Shown: positions 7,821 through 17,118, numbered from the stretch's first letter. The stretch: DNA of 23,017 nt from JABMOW01 sp964409335 (GCA_964409335.1 CAYPCW010000043.1:1-23017), one strand, 5' to 3'. Notes: generated by a model from the letters alone, not told the origin. Made by a program: numbers and translations.

Positions 7821-10800
7821 TTAACCGGCAATTTTAATATGGACATCAAACCCAAAATCTTTAAATGTACGTTTTTGCATGGTATTTGAATCGGATATAG
7901 TGTACTCAAAATGGACACCGCCGTTAACATAGTTTGTAAATTTATAAGTTAACTGTGGTTCGAATGAAAACGAGTTGTTATAGGTCCCGTTCAAAAAGTC
8001 GCCTTCGAATGTATTTCTTTTTTTCTGATATGTTTTGTCGTAATTGACGTTAATCTTAAAGGTAACATCATTTTCTAAATTAAGGTCTCTGAAGAAAAAC
8101 AGGGGAACGGATAATCCGCCCGTCCGCCGATAGGTTAAACTGCTGTTAATTCCATCGGTATAAGTCCGGGTTGTGGTGGCGCCATCATTATTTATAGAAA
8201 TATTATGTTTAAGGTTGAATGACACATCGAAGGGGACCTTTCCTTTGAATTTTCCGGTAATTCCAAACAGGGGTGAAAACTGCATATTGTAATCTGCCCG
8301 TTTTTCAAGTCCTGCTTCGTAACTGATGAATTGGTCGCCCTGATAGGTGTGCGTCATGCTCAGGGTTTTGAACACTTTATTTACCAGTGGCAGCCTTTCG
8401 AATCCGGACCAGTTCACGCTCCATGTGGGAATGGGAATCCCCTTATCCCCACGGTCGCCCAGAGGTAAGTAGCTTTTCTTTATTGACCGGACGTCCGATT
8501 TCAACGCCTGCTGTGTGAGTAAATTGGTTTGGAGATATTTAATCGTCGTACTCAGTTTCTGGGTGATTGAAATCGTCGTGTTCAGGGTCAGATCATTAGA
8601 AAAGTCGTGTTTATCATTGGCGAGCAGATCCCCGAATAACGGAAGTCCCGGGTCTCCATTAACGCCCAATTTAAACATGATATCAGGTGTCCCATCCACA
8701 CTTCCATACTGATGAAACCACTTGTTTTTATAGGTAATGGTAATATTGGAAATTTTAGATGACATGGAATGCAGGGGTTTCACAATCGCCAGCAGCACCG
8801 GATTTTTAATTTCCTTTTTTTTATGGGTGGGCGGGGGTCGATGGTTACTGCTGCCGGGTCTGGTATCCGAGGAAGATCCACGGTTAGAAGGCGTATAGAA
8901 TGTTTCAATGAGGTTTTTCAAATTCAATGTCGAGGTGACTCCCATATCGCTGTTGGAGGATAGGGTCACGGGGGTCGTTTGATTTTGACGTGACCAATTG
9001 TAAGAAGTATTATACGTTAATTTTGGTTTCAACCATGGCAGGATATCCGGTGAAAACGAATTATTCAATGATTCATTCACGGATTTGATAATTCCGGGAT
9101 TCATGTGTTGAATTGCCTGCAATTTATTATTGCTAAACTGGTAGAGATCGCTGTTCACCTGTTTAATATATTTACTCTGAATATTTTTTGAAAGTTGATA
9201 GTCCAGATGGAAGTTCCGGCTTAATGTAAAACTGGAATCCGGCGTGATCACACCGGATCGCTTCTTTATAAGTTTATCATTCATCCTGACGTCCATGCTG
9301 GTGGTAAATAATTTCGGAGTCCAGTACAAACGGGTATCTCCGATAATCTGCCCTACAAACGGTATTTTTTCAAGTTTTTTAAAGGGATGGATGTAATGAT
9401 CTCTAAAGGATAGTCGATAGCTGGCTTTACCGCTATAATCTCGTGAAATATTGCTTCGGATGGTATTGTTTGAAGTAAATGTATATTTTGCCGTCAGGTT
9501 GTCTATCGTAATATTATCCAGGGTATATTTTACGTACCATTTCTCACTTTTCACATTTTTTCTGAATGAAGTACTGGCTTGCATCGTTTGATTTACCGTT
9601 CTGATCGAATCCGGAACCTGACTAAACGGCCCGGAGAGTATGTCCGTCCCCTGGATGTATTTTGGCGCGGTAACAGAATTCGAGTATTTGAGGATCACCG
9701 GTGTTTTAACTCCCCATTGCACCGGCAGCAGTTTATCCGGATTAACCGTTGAATTTACGGAAAAAGACCGTGTATTATTTCCCGTTCCCAGTCGCTCGCG
9801 TAATGAGTGAAATTCCGCATCCCCCTGGGACATATTCACTGAGACATCCATGAGATCCGCAAAATTAAGACTCGAGCTTAACCGTAATTTTCTGCCCTTT
9901 TCCTTCTTCACGTTTGTCATCCGTAATTCATCCACCATGACACTGCCGTAAACTTTTTGGTCAGTGGTGTTTTCCACACCCAGTGTAATGGAGTTTATCC
10001 GATCGATTGACGGAGAGCCTTTGATCCTGATCGTTTCACAGTTTGGACAATCACCGTCAACCCATTCCCAATAGTCCTGCTCAGAATTATAACTGTCCGG
10101 CGGCAGATCAAATTGACCGTTGGAATTGACATCCTCAAACTTTTCACATATTTCACCAGGGTCATGAAGTCCGTTAGGATTGACATTATCAATAAAGTCA
10201 AACTGACCGTTTCCCTCGGTTCCCTCAAGATTTTCAAGACAATTCATGTCGCTGCTATCGGTACAATCGACCCAATTATCACCGTTTGGATCCGTCAAAT
10301 TACAGGTAGAACATCGGGGTTCTCCGTTTACGAGTTCGTCCCAGTATAAAGTACCGCAGACGGTAATAGTATCCTGTACTGTGAGTTGGTAAAAATCGGG
10401 ATTTACGGCATATCCCAGAGAACCATCAGCGTCATAGGCTGCCAGGACATTAGCGTAGGTCATACTTCCCGCCCCCCCTCCACAGCCATTCTCTCTTGCC
10501 GTTTCTGTACTGTCTAACCCGACATCCTGAGCCGGAGCCTGAAAATCCAGACTTTCAATATTCAGCTTAAACCGAACCAGTTTTTGGATATCAATGTTAA
10601 TATGATTGCGTTCATCCCATTCGGGAAAAATAGGTTTTTTAATCAGATAATAATTATTATTATCCAACCCGAATTTAAATACGAAATTAACGGTAGAGGT
10701 GTCGTTAGGGGTCCACTCACTACCGGTTTCAGGACCGCCAAAAACATACATTTCCATATTTTTATAAGCCTTAAAACTGAGGGGATCAAACCCGGCTCCC

Positions 10801-13800
10801 TGGCTGAAGGTTTTTTTTATGGCAACCATATGATCAGGATCAATGCCTCCTCCCAGAAAATCTGTCGAACTGTTGAATGAGAGAACCAATGACTGTTCAC
10901 GCTGACGGATACCATAATACTGATCGTAGACGCCCTGGACGCCGGGTGGAGAATTGTAATCGGAATTTTCGTCTGTATTGGCAACAGTGACCGTAAAAGT
11001 GGAGTCTACGGTAAAATCATCAGGCTGGGTCAACGTTGCAACGCCCAGTTCTTCCCATTCATTTCTGACCATTTCCACCTTCGCAATCATCAACTTTCGT
11101 GTATCATTCAGGTTTGTTTCCGGCGGGATGCCATCCATCCAAACCCGGACATTTTCAACAACGTCCCAGTTAACATTCCCGTTGACCGATTTTTCAAAAT
11201 CACTCAGCAGGACCCGGAATAGTTTCCATCCGGTCTGTATGCCATTGTACTGTGTGGCGCTCACGGGTTCATCCACATTGGGCCTGAGTGCATATGAAAA
11301 ATAATCGTTCCGTTTGTTTAAAACATCGTCATTATTTAAATCTTCCGAATCGGGAAAGGAAAATCCTGGTGCATTACGGTTGCCTTCAGTACCGTTAATG
11401 AAGCGGTAATCATTCAGACTCTCCTGTTGGTGAAGTTCAAAACTCCAGTTATCCCCGTTTGGGTCGGTCGGATTTACCCACGAAGCCGTATTGACGGACT
11501 CGCTACCGGGAGAAGCATATGTGGCGTTCACACCCTGGAGACAACCTCCGAAACCGTTTTCTTTCTCATCCGTACACCCGTCCAGCCCCACATCTTCACA
11601 GATACCAGATTCTCCCGGCGAACATCCGTCTAAAATATGATTATATTGGAGGGATGTCTCCCGGTCTTCAGTATTATACGTACCGTTTCCGTTGATATCT
11701 TCACTCACGAACCCAATGTCAATATGCAATTTCAAACTATCATCCGGAATCCCTGAGGAATTCAACCAGATATCCAGGTACTTACTGTTTGACTGGTCAT
11801 ATTCGCTGGGATAAAGCGCAGTTGTAACCCCGCTCCATAAGGAATCTGTGGGAAAGTCGCTTTGAAAATAGGATTGTAAAACCAATACTTTTGTAGTCTG
11901 TGTATTTGCACGGGTGGATACCTGCAGGTCGGGCCAGATTGAATTTGTTAAGACATCGTTCGCAGGGTTATACCAGGCAAGGTGTCCGCGGTCGGTCAGT
12001 TTTCTCCCCAGGGGTGTTGAGGCTAATTTCCAGTTCCGTTGTAATATCCCCAGTGAGGTGGTTCGTTTGGAGGATTCAAAATCATCCAGATAGGCTTCAC
12101 CCAGTGGATTCGGATTAGGGAGTACTTCGGCAAATTCACCTTCAATGGAAAAATTGGATGGTTTGTCGGTTTCGATGAACGGCAGTTTGTCCACAAAATT
12201 GGTGATCATATCAATATTTTTCAGCGCATATTTCCCGTTGATGTCCCAAATAAAATTTCGTACCGGTTCATATCCGATATCCACTTTTTCGTCAACGATA
12301 GACTGATTATAATACATGCCTACCATCCCCAACTGGAAATTATCGCTCAGTTTTAATTCCATCGCCGTACCAATCATTATTTTTTGGTCAAATGACACCA
12401 GTTCATTTTCTTCAAATGATACCTGAATATCTGCGGTGGGGTCAACACATTCGGGGCAGTTATCCGGAATAAAATTCACTTTCCCCGAAAAATAATCTAT
12501 ATTATAGTCAACGTCTTTTCGCAACACGCGGCTGCCCAGTCGAACTTCTTCACTTCCTTCTACGATCATAAATGCATTCAGATCAATTGATGTACTCTTT
12601 TTTGAGCTTTTTACCTTAATAATGAATTGAGTTTCTTCGTTTTGATTCGAGGTGTTATAATAAAAGGACGGTCCGTCGTCCTGGTGGTTATTCGCATCGA
12701 GATTAAGATTAAAATTGTTATCGTCATCGTCCAGATCAGTAACGTTGTCATTCACGGTATTTTTGAGTTCCGGGTTGTGGTTTCCCCAGAAAATCGAGTC
12801 TGCCGGCGGAGTTGCATATTCACCGTTTTGCTGATCTACATACATTCCGAATGAATTTTTCCTGGGGTTTTGATCATAAGCAAAAGGCAAATGCATGGGT
12901 AAAAACAATTCTCCGGTTCTGAAATTGATCAAATTGGAGTGAATATCAAATAATCCGTCTCCACTGTCTGTGGGCATTCCCTGACTGTCCAGGTTGTCGA
13001 TTCCGAATATGTGTAAAAATGATTCATTATTGGGGGATTCTTCTTCCTCGCCGGTAATTCCGCTGCTGTGAAGAATCCGGATTTCGAAACTTTCCGGATC
13101 AATTGCTTCAGAACTATTGGTAACAGAGTAGACATTTTTCAACATGAGGGGCCAGGTGGCTTTACTAGGGGTTGAAGTCCCGGCTTGTTTCAACAATTTA
13201 AGGACGATCGGTGTACCGGTGGTGAATTGTCCATCCTGGTTTGTATCAATATAGTCTTCTCCAGGGCTGTAGAGTCCGTTGTTGTCTGTATCATCAAACA
13301 ACATCGTGCCGGTATTATCTTTCACCGGATGATTATAACCCGCAGTATTTATTTCTTCTCCGGGATCCAACGTAAGATTTGCATTTTGATCTTCGTACCA
13401 TGAATTTGTGGGAAGATCAAACTCAATTTGATATTCACTCGATAAAATGACGGTCTCCGCAGGATTCCAAATCCCGTCACCGTTGGCGTCCGTAAATGGC
13501 TCTCCCGTATAAATATAATTCCAGTCACCGGCACAATCTCCCATGGCATAACAGTTATCCTCATCTACAATAACATTGCCTGTTGCTTCCGGGTACCCGG
13601 CAATATATCCGATTCCAATGGCATCGTTGGAAACACCTGTGATCATCCTTATGACGCCATAGCCCACATCCATTTCATAATCTGTATTCTCGATCATTTC
13701 CTTCCATCTTCCGCTTTCAACAATACTACTGGTAGTATCACCGTTAAGGTAGGCAGTGCCGAATTTGGTGCCATTATTCTGGTCGAGTTTATATAACTTA

Positions 13801-14900
13801 TACTCTTTTAATACATGGTTTGTGGGTATGTGCTCATTGTCATGCAACGGATAAAATAAATTCTTGAATTTTTCATCGACGAAAAAATATTTATCCTTTA
13901 TAAATTCATAATCATGAATGGATTTTTCCTGTGCCGCTTCCCCGCCAGACACGTTTCTTGTAGATTTTTTAACCTGCTCCCGGCTAATGATAGATGTGGC
14001 TTTGAGGGGTCCCAGTTGATGAACCGTTTTTATCCCGAATAATCCGTTGCTTTTTGTGGTTCCCCCATTGACATAAGTTGCCGATGATGGAAGATTCAAA
14101 CTTAAATTACCTGCCACCCCGGACTGCCAGATATCATCCCGTTTCCCCTGATAATTCAATACGAGGTTATTTTCCCAGGCAAAATCAGCTTCCGAATTTT
14201 GATCAACCTGTACCGACAGTCGGTCACCGATATTCCCACCGATCGTAAAGTTTTGTTTCTGGGTAATATCCAGATTCCAGGACTTCGAATCCTGAATACT
14301 GGTTTGAACATACCCCTGATTCTGGACATTTACCGCCCCGATGATATAAATATCTCCTTTAATATTTAACGAGACCGGCATATTCCCGAAATTGGCTGTT
14401 ATTAATCTTATCGCCCGGTCTGTGGACCTGTTTTTATTGAATCCACGCTGTTTTTTGATAGTTTCCTTCAACTCAACCCCCCGGGATTCTCTCAGCGCTA
14501 TTTTCAAATACCAATCTACCGGAACCACCATCGGTATGGTTACATCATAGTTCTGGTGGACAGTCCGCATAATGAATGAATTTGGAATGAGAGATGATTC
14601 GGTAATGGTTTTGATTTTATCCACGGCTTGCCCGGTCGTGCGATTGCTTTTATTGGGATCAATAAACGCCGTATTCCATAAAGAGTCGGATGAGGTCAGA
14701 ACCAGCGTTTTTATTGTATTGGGAAATGGATTTGTCACCCGGTGGACGAAATTCGGGGTCTTTAACGGGAACGTCACGTCCCGTACCAGCACCGGATCGG
14801 CAGAATACACCCATCCTGTTGCAAGCATGATACATAACCATATCCTGATGCGTATATTATTCAGGAGAAGTGAGTGCCTGAAGCTATGTTTGACTACCAT
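7821..14900 (-). CDS. sprA: SprA, outer-membrane translocon of the type IX secretion system
   Basis: A 2359-residue SprA, the giant beta-barrel pore through which T9SS cargo crosses the outer membrane. The signal peptide ends near residue 33 (TGWVYS). The SprA N-terminal region follows (about 160-350: NFGNMPVSLNIKGDIYIIGA, then TQKQNFTIGGNIGDRLSVQVDQNSE), then long extracellular/plug segments such as VLPNPNPLGEAYLDDFESSK. Barrel-like alternating strands continue to the end (FDVHIKIAG). Length agrees with the family (about 2300-2500). Unusual are three acidic, EF-hand-like or cysteine-rich insertions near residues 445-555, 1090-1150 and 1455-1610, described under findings. No homologues of the inner-membrane T9SS motor (GldL/GldM) or of the K/N ring are in the window. 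The start has no close ribosome-binding site: AAAGGAGA sits about 20 nt upstream, inside the end of rdgB. Confidence 0.95.
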   Translation of the reverse strand: MVVKHSFRHSLLLNNIRIRIWLCIMLATGWVYSADPVLVRDVTFPLKTPNFVHRVTNPFPNTIKTLVLTSSDSLWNTAFIDPNKSNRTTGQAVDKIKTITESSLIPNSFIMRTVHQNYDVTIPMVVPVDWYLKIALRESRGVELKETIKKQRGFNKNRSTDRAIRLITANFGNMPVSLNIKGDIYIIGAVNVQNQGYVQTSIQDSKSWNLDITQKQNFTIGGNIGDRLSVQVDQNSEADFAWENNLVLNYQGKRDDIWQSGVAGNLSLNLPSSATYVNGGTTKSNGLFGIKTVHQLGPLKATSIISREQVKKSTRNVSGGEAAQEKSIHDYEFIKDKYFFVDEKFKNLFYPLHDNEHIPTNHVLKEYKLYKLDQNNGTKFGTAYLNGDTTSSIVESGRWKEMIENTDYEMDVGYGVIRMITGVSNDAIGIGYIAGYPEATGNVIVDEDNCYAMGDCAGDWNYIYTGEPFTDANGDGIWNPAETVILSSEYQIEFDLPTNSWYEDQNANLTLDPGEEINTAGYNHPVKDNTGTMLFDDTDNNGLYSPGEDYIDTNQDGQFTTGTPIVLKLLKQAGTSTPSKATWPLMLKNVYSVTNSSEAIDPESFEIRILHSSGITGEEEESPNNESFLHIFGIDNLDSQGMPTDSGDGLFDIHSNLINFRTGELFLPMHLPFAYDQNPRKNSFGMYVDQQNGEYATPPADSIFWGNHNPELKNTVNDNVTDLDDDDNNFNLNLDANNHQDDGPSFYYNTSNQNEETQFIIKVKSSKKSTSIDLNAFMIVEGSEEVRLGSRVLRKDVDYNIDYFSGKVNFIPDNCPECVDPTADIQVSFEENELVSFDQKIMIGTAMELKLSDNFQLGMVGMYYNQSIVDEKVDIGYEPVRNFIWDINGKYALKNIDMITNFVDKLPFIETDKPSNFSIEGEFAEVLPNPNPLGEAYLDDFESSKRTTSLGILQRNWKLASTPLGRKLTDRGHLAWYNPANDVLTNSIWPDLQVSTRANTQTTKVLVLQSYFQSDFPTDSLWSGVTTALYPSEYDQSNSKYLDIWLNSSGIPDDSLKLHIDIGFVSEDINGNGTYNTEDRETSLQYNHILDGCSPGESGICEDVGLDGCTDEKENGFGGCLQGVNATYASPGSESVNTASWVNPTDPNGDNWSFELHQQESLNDYRFINGTEGNRNAPGFSFPDSEDLNNDDVLNKRNDYFSYALRPNVDEPVSATQYNGIQTGWKLFRVLLSDFEKSVNGNVNWDVVENVRVWMDGIPPETNLNDTRKLMIAKVEMVRNEWEELGVATLTQPDDFTVDSTFTVTVANTDENSDYNSPPGVQGVYDQYYGIRQREQSLVLSFNSSTDFLGGGIDPDHMVAIKKTFSQGAGFDPLSFKAYKNMEMYVFGGPETGSEWTPNDTSTVNFVFKFGLDNNNYYLIKKPIFPEWDERNHINIDIQKLVRFKLNIESLDFQAPAQDVGLDSTETARENGCGGGAGSMTYANVLAAYDADGSLGYAVNPDFYQLTVQDTITVCGTLYWDELVNGEPRCSTCNLTDPNGDNWVDCTDSSDMNCLENLEGTEGNGQFDFIDNVNPNGLHDPGEICEKFEDVNSNGQFDLPPDSYNSEQDYWEWVDGDCPNCETIRIKGSPSIDRINSITLGVENTTDQKVYGSVMVDELRMTNVKKEKGRKLRLSSSLNFADLMDVSVNMSQGDAEFHSLRERLGTGNNTRSFSVNSTVNPDKLLPVQWGVKTPVILKYSNSVTAPKYIQGTDILSGPFSQVPDSIRTVNQTMQASTSFRKNVKSEKWYVKYTLDNITIDNLTAKYTFTSNNTIRSNISRDYSGKASYRLSFRDHYIHPFKKLEKIPFVGQIIGDTRLYWTPKLFTTSMDVRMNDKLIKKRSGVITPDSSFTLSRNFHLDYQLSKNIQSKYIKQVNSDLYQFSNNKLQAIQHMNPGIIKSVNESLNNSFSPDILPWLKPKLTYNTSYNWSRQNQTTPVTLSSNSDMGVTSTLNLKNLIETFYTPSNRGSSSDTRPGSSNHRPPPTHKKKEIKNPVLLAIVKPLHSMSSKISNITITYKNKWFHQYGSVDGTPDIMFKLGVNGDPGLPLFGDLLANDKHDFSNDLTLNTTISITQKLSTTIKYLQTNLLTQQALKSDVRSIKKSYLPLGDRGDKGIPIPTWSVNWSGFERLPLVNKVFKTLSMTHTYQGDQFISYEAGLEKRADYNMQFSPLFGITGKFKGKVPFDVSFNLKHNISINNDGATTTRTYTDGINSSLTYRRTGGLSVPLFFFRDLNLENDVTFKINVNYDKTYQKKRNTFEGDFLNGTYNNSFSFEPQLTYKFTNYVNGGVHFEYTISDSNTMQKRTFKDFGFDVHIKIAG

Positions 14901-14914
14901 CGTAGCAAGGGTCG

Positions 14915-15544
14915 CTAGGCAGTCTCCTTTATCAATGATTCGGATGTATGAACGAAAGGGAAATGATGACTGAGTAATTCAGACATTTTTCGGACGGCAA
15001 TACCCCGGTGGGATATTTTACTCTTTTCATATGTGGTCATTTGAGCAAATGTTTTATTCATTTTGTGGATGTAAAATACAGGATCGTACCCGAAACCGCC
15101 AACGCCTTTTGGCTGTTCAAGAATTTTACCTTCTACGGTACCCTCTGTTGTAAGTTCCAGTGAGCCGTTGAAAAATGCCATGACTGTCCGAAATTTTGCC
15201 AACCGGTTGCCTGGTGCAATATTGGTCATCTCAGTCAGCAGTTTACGGACATTATCTGTGTAAGAACAATGTGCACCGGCATATCTTGCAGAGTACACCC
15301 CCGGGGCGCCCTTTAACGCCTCTACCTCAAGACCCGTATCATCGGCCAATGCAGGTAATCCGGTTAGAGAAAATACAGCTTTGGCTTTAATCAATGCGTT
15401 TTTCTCAAATGTTTCCCCATCCTCAACGATGTTTCCTATTGCGGGGAAATCTTCCAGTGTGAGAAGTTGAACTCCCAGCGGATCCAATAATGGGATCAGT
15501 TCTGTCCGTTTATCTAGGTTGTGCGTAGCAAGTACTATTTTCAT
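14915..15544 (-). CDS. rdgB: XTP/dITP diphosphatase (RdgB/HAM1 family)
   Basis: A non-canonical purine NTP pyrophosphatase that removes XTP and ITP from the nucleotide pool, yielding the monophosphate and pyrophosphate. Motifs with the ATG at 15544 (209 aa): MKIVLATHNLDKRTEL (substrate loop, T7-H8-N9), EDGETFEKNALIKA (E41-A54), ALADDTGLEVEAL.GAPGVYSARYAG (catalytic D68/D69 region), GFGYDPVFY and SHRGIAVRK near the end. The frame continues to a TTG six nt earlier, but AGGAT at the proper spacing supports the ATG. First gene of the operon leading into sprA, 14 nt away. Upstream, on the same strand, TATGTTTG (15640-15647) matches the TAnnTTTG -7 element of Bacteroidetes promoters, but no -33 element is clear. 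Confidence 0.95.
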   Translation of the reverse strand: MKIVLATHNLDKRTELIPLLDPLGVQLLTLEDFPAIGNIVEDGETFEKNALIKAKAVFSLTGLPALADDTGLEVEALKGAPGVYSARYAGAHCSYTDNVRKLLTEMTNIAPGNRLAKFRTVMAFFNGSLELTTEGTVEGKILEQPKGVGGFGYDPVFYIHKMNKTFAQMTTYEKSKISHRGIAVRKMSELLSHHFPFVHTSESLIKETA

Positions 15545-15772
15545 CGGCAATCCTGATGAGTAAATTAACGGATATTCTGATACAATATGAAAGAAATATG
15601 AAATCTGTTTAATCTAATCTATTCCAGAGTTTTTTTCACCAAACATAAGACCTGAATTTTTCGTTTATTCGTTACCCGTTGACTATCATAAATTTGCGGG
15701 CTTTAAAATTACCGAAACCGGCATGGTAATAACCCGGTTTTAAGCGCTTTGTCTGATCACGTCCCGATAATC

Positions 15773-15802
15773 TTGTCCGGCAAGTCAGGCGAAAAATATT
15801 AT
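15773..15802 (+). promoter_or_regulatory. Possible sigma-70-type promoter for tRNA-Phe
   Basis: TTGTCC (15773-15778) and TATTAT (15797-15802) are separated by 18 nt, a fair -35/-10 pair located about 20 nt before the tRNA. The match is modest, and many lineages of this group use other promoter rules. Confidence 0.3.
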
Positions 15803-15823
15803 CCGAATGGATAATGATAAAAG

Positions 15824-15896
<73 letters not shown>

Positions 15897-15897
15897 C

Positions 15898-15937
15898 AAC
15901 AGCCCTTTCGGTCTGATCGAAGGGGCTGTTTGTTTTT
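15898..15937 (+). terminator. Intrinsic terminator of tRNA-Phe
   Basis: AACAGCCCTTTCG pairs with CGAAGGGGCTGTT (13 bp, one G-U) around a 7-nt loop, followed by TGTTTTT. A strong rho-independent terminator directly after the tRNA. Confidence 0.92.
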
Positions 15938-16009
15938 CACCGTTTCGCCTTTTTTCTGCCATCAATTTTAACTCCCAACCCATTCAGGCCGGGCTGTAAT
16001 ATTTACCTC

Positions 16010-16945
16010 ATGACACATGAAAATAAAATAACTATTATTTTAGCTATCGCCCTCATTTGTGTGAGCACAGCTTCTATTTTTGCCAGGTGGCTGGATTCCG
16101 TTCCCGCTGTGACCATTGCCGCGTGGCGGATGGTGCTGGGTTCCGTGTTTCTGTGGATGATCAGTATCGTTCATCCTCAACCAAAACTGGATAGAAAACA
16201 CAGACTCCTCACGGCAGTATCGGGGATTTTCCTTGGACTGCATTTTTTATTTTTCTTTACGGCATTAAAACTGACCTCCATTGCCAATGCCACATTTTTA
16301 GCCACACTGGCACCGCTGTTTACGATCCTGATCGAAAAAATCGTTTTCAAAAAGAAGCTGATTCCCGGACTGCTGCCCGGGTTGGGGTTCGCATTTTTGG
16401 GTATGCTCGTCATCCTTGGCGGTAAACTGGAGTTTGAACCCGGTCAGGTAAAAGGGAATCTCTTGGCAGTGATATCTTCATTTTGGATTTCAATCACATA
16501 TCTACTCACGGAAAATATTCGACGTTCAACGGGTACGCTGACGTACTCCAGAAGTCTTTATTTTTGGGCGGCGGTGCTCCTTTTCTTGGTGGGTATCATA
16601 TTTAGGATACCGGTATTTTCCGTATCCGGTCATGATTTTACGGGGTTGGTGCTTATCGGGCTCGTCCCTACCGTATTCGGTCACAGCCTGCTGTATTTTG
16701 CACTCCGGTTCGTTCCACCGGGTATTGTGGCATCCGTACCATTGGGAGAACCGGTTATCGCCTCGGTACTGGCCATAATCATATTTAATGAATTCCCCGA
16801 TATCATGGTTTGTGCAGGCGGCGCCTTTGTATTGGGAGGGTTATATAAGGTGGTGAGGTGTAAATCGAATATAATCAATCCCGGAAATGTTATTAAAGGG
16901 GAAGAAGCCCCTGGAGAGGGGCTTCTTTACGAAGAAGATAATTAG
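16010..16945 (+). CDS. EamA/DMT-family transporter
   Basis: A 311-residue inner-membrane transporter of the drug/metabolite (EamA) superfamily with about ten transmembrane helices in two EamA repeats. The first repeat starts with ICVSTASIFARWLDSVPAVTIAAWRMVLG, the usual S-x-x-a-R-W...a-x-R-x-x-l-g pattern of the family, and contains LKLTSIANATFLATLAPLFTILIEK. The second contains GLVLIGLVPTVFGHSLLYFALRFVPPGIVASVPLGEPVIASVLAIIIFNE, including the typical PLGEPV. Substrate cannot be told from sequence; relatives export amino acids, metabolites or drugs. The protein runs about 25 residues beyond the last helix. This tail (GEEAPGEGLLYEEDN at its end) is encoded by a hairpin sequence and is probably not functional protein. 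The gene stands alone on the plus strand, after the tRNA and facing the cbb3 operon. Confidence 0.85.
   Translation: MTHENKITIILAIALICVSTASIFARWLDSVPAVTIAAWRMVLGSVFLWMISIVHPQPKLDRKHRLLTAVSGIFLGLHFLFFFTALKLTSIANATFLATLAPLFTILIEKIVFKKKLIPGLLPGLGFAFLGMLVILGGKLEFEPGQVKGNLLAVISSFWISITYLLTENIRRSTGTLTYSRSLYFWAAVLLFLVGIIFRIPVFSVSGHDFTGLVLIGLVPTVFGHSLLYFALRFVPPGIVASVPLGEPVIASVLAIIIFNEFPDIMVCAGGAFVLGGLYKVVRCKSNIINPGNVIKGEEAPGEGLLYEEDN
16902..16927 (+). repeat. 10-bp hairpin inside the 3' end of the transporter gene
   Basis: AAGAAGCCCC (16902-16911) pairs exactly with GGGGCTTCTT (16918-16927) around a 6-nt loop. It looks like an intrinsic terminator stem but lacks a following T-run and lies within the coding frame, 18 nt before the stop. 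Confidence 0.7.
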
Positions 16946-17002
16946 AACCGGGTTGAATTCGAGTTTGTGTCTAAAGCCCGTGGGGCTTTTGTTCTAATTA
17001 TC
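16937..17002. repeat. 12-bp inverted repeat enclosing the terminator
   Basis: GATAATTAGAAC (16937-16948) and GTTCTAATTATC (16991-17002) are perfect reverse complements 42 bp apart. They enclose the 7-bp hairpin at 16973-16989, and the left arm includes the stop codon of the transporter gene. A long folded transcript end is possible. Confidence 0.75.
16973..16996 (+). terminator. Intrinsic terminator of the EamA transporter gene
   Basis: AAAGCCC pairs with GGGCTTT around a 3-nt loop and is followed by TGTTCT, a weak T-tract. It is placed about 30 nt after the stop at 16945. The same hairpin core recurs inside the gene, GC-rich and with the same CCCC/GGGG style. Confidence 0.6.
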
Positions 17003-17081
17003 AGGAATTTTTCAAAAAAGGAATGCCGTTTTTATCCGGACATCACAATTATTATGATAAAATGGAGTCCTTAAGACATGC

Positions 17082-17118
17082 GAAACTAAAAAGGGTTTCT
17101 AAATTTTTTTATTTTTTT
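17082..17118 (+). terminator. Weak second terminator facing the cbb3 operon
   Basis: A 5-bp stem (GAAAC/GTTTC) is followed by a long T-rich run (ATTTTTTTATTTTTTT). The T-run overlaps the stop of the MmcQ gene on the other strand. The stem is short; the T-run is the main support. Confidence 0.3.

Noticed and set aside
10640..10665. AT-rich TTATTATTA-like run within sprA
   Set aside because: It encodes Asn-Asn-Tyr residues in frame; simple codon repetition, not a microsatellite of note.
14572..14973. 133-residue plus-strand ORF over the 5' end of sprA
   Set aside because: Fully opposite sprA and rdgB, which are secure; no independent support.
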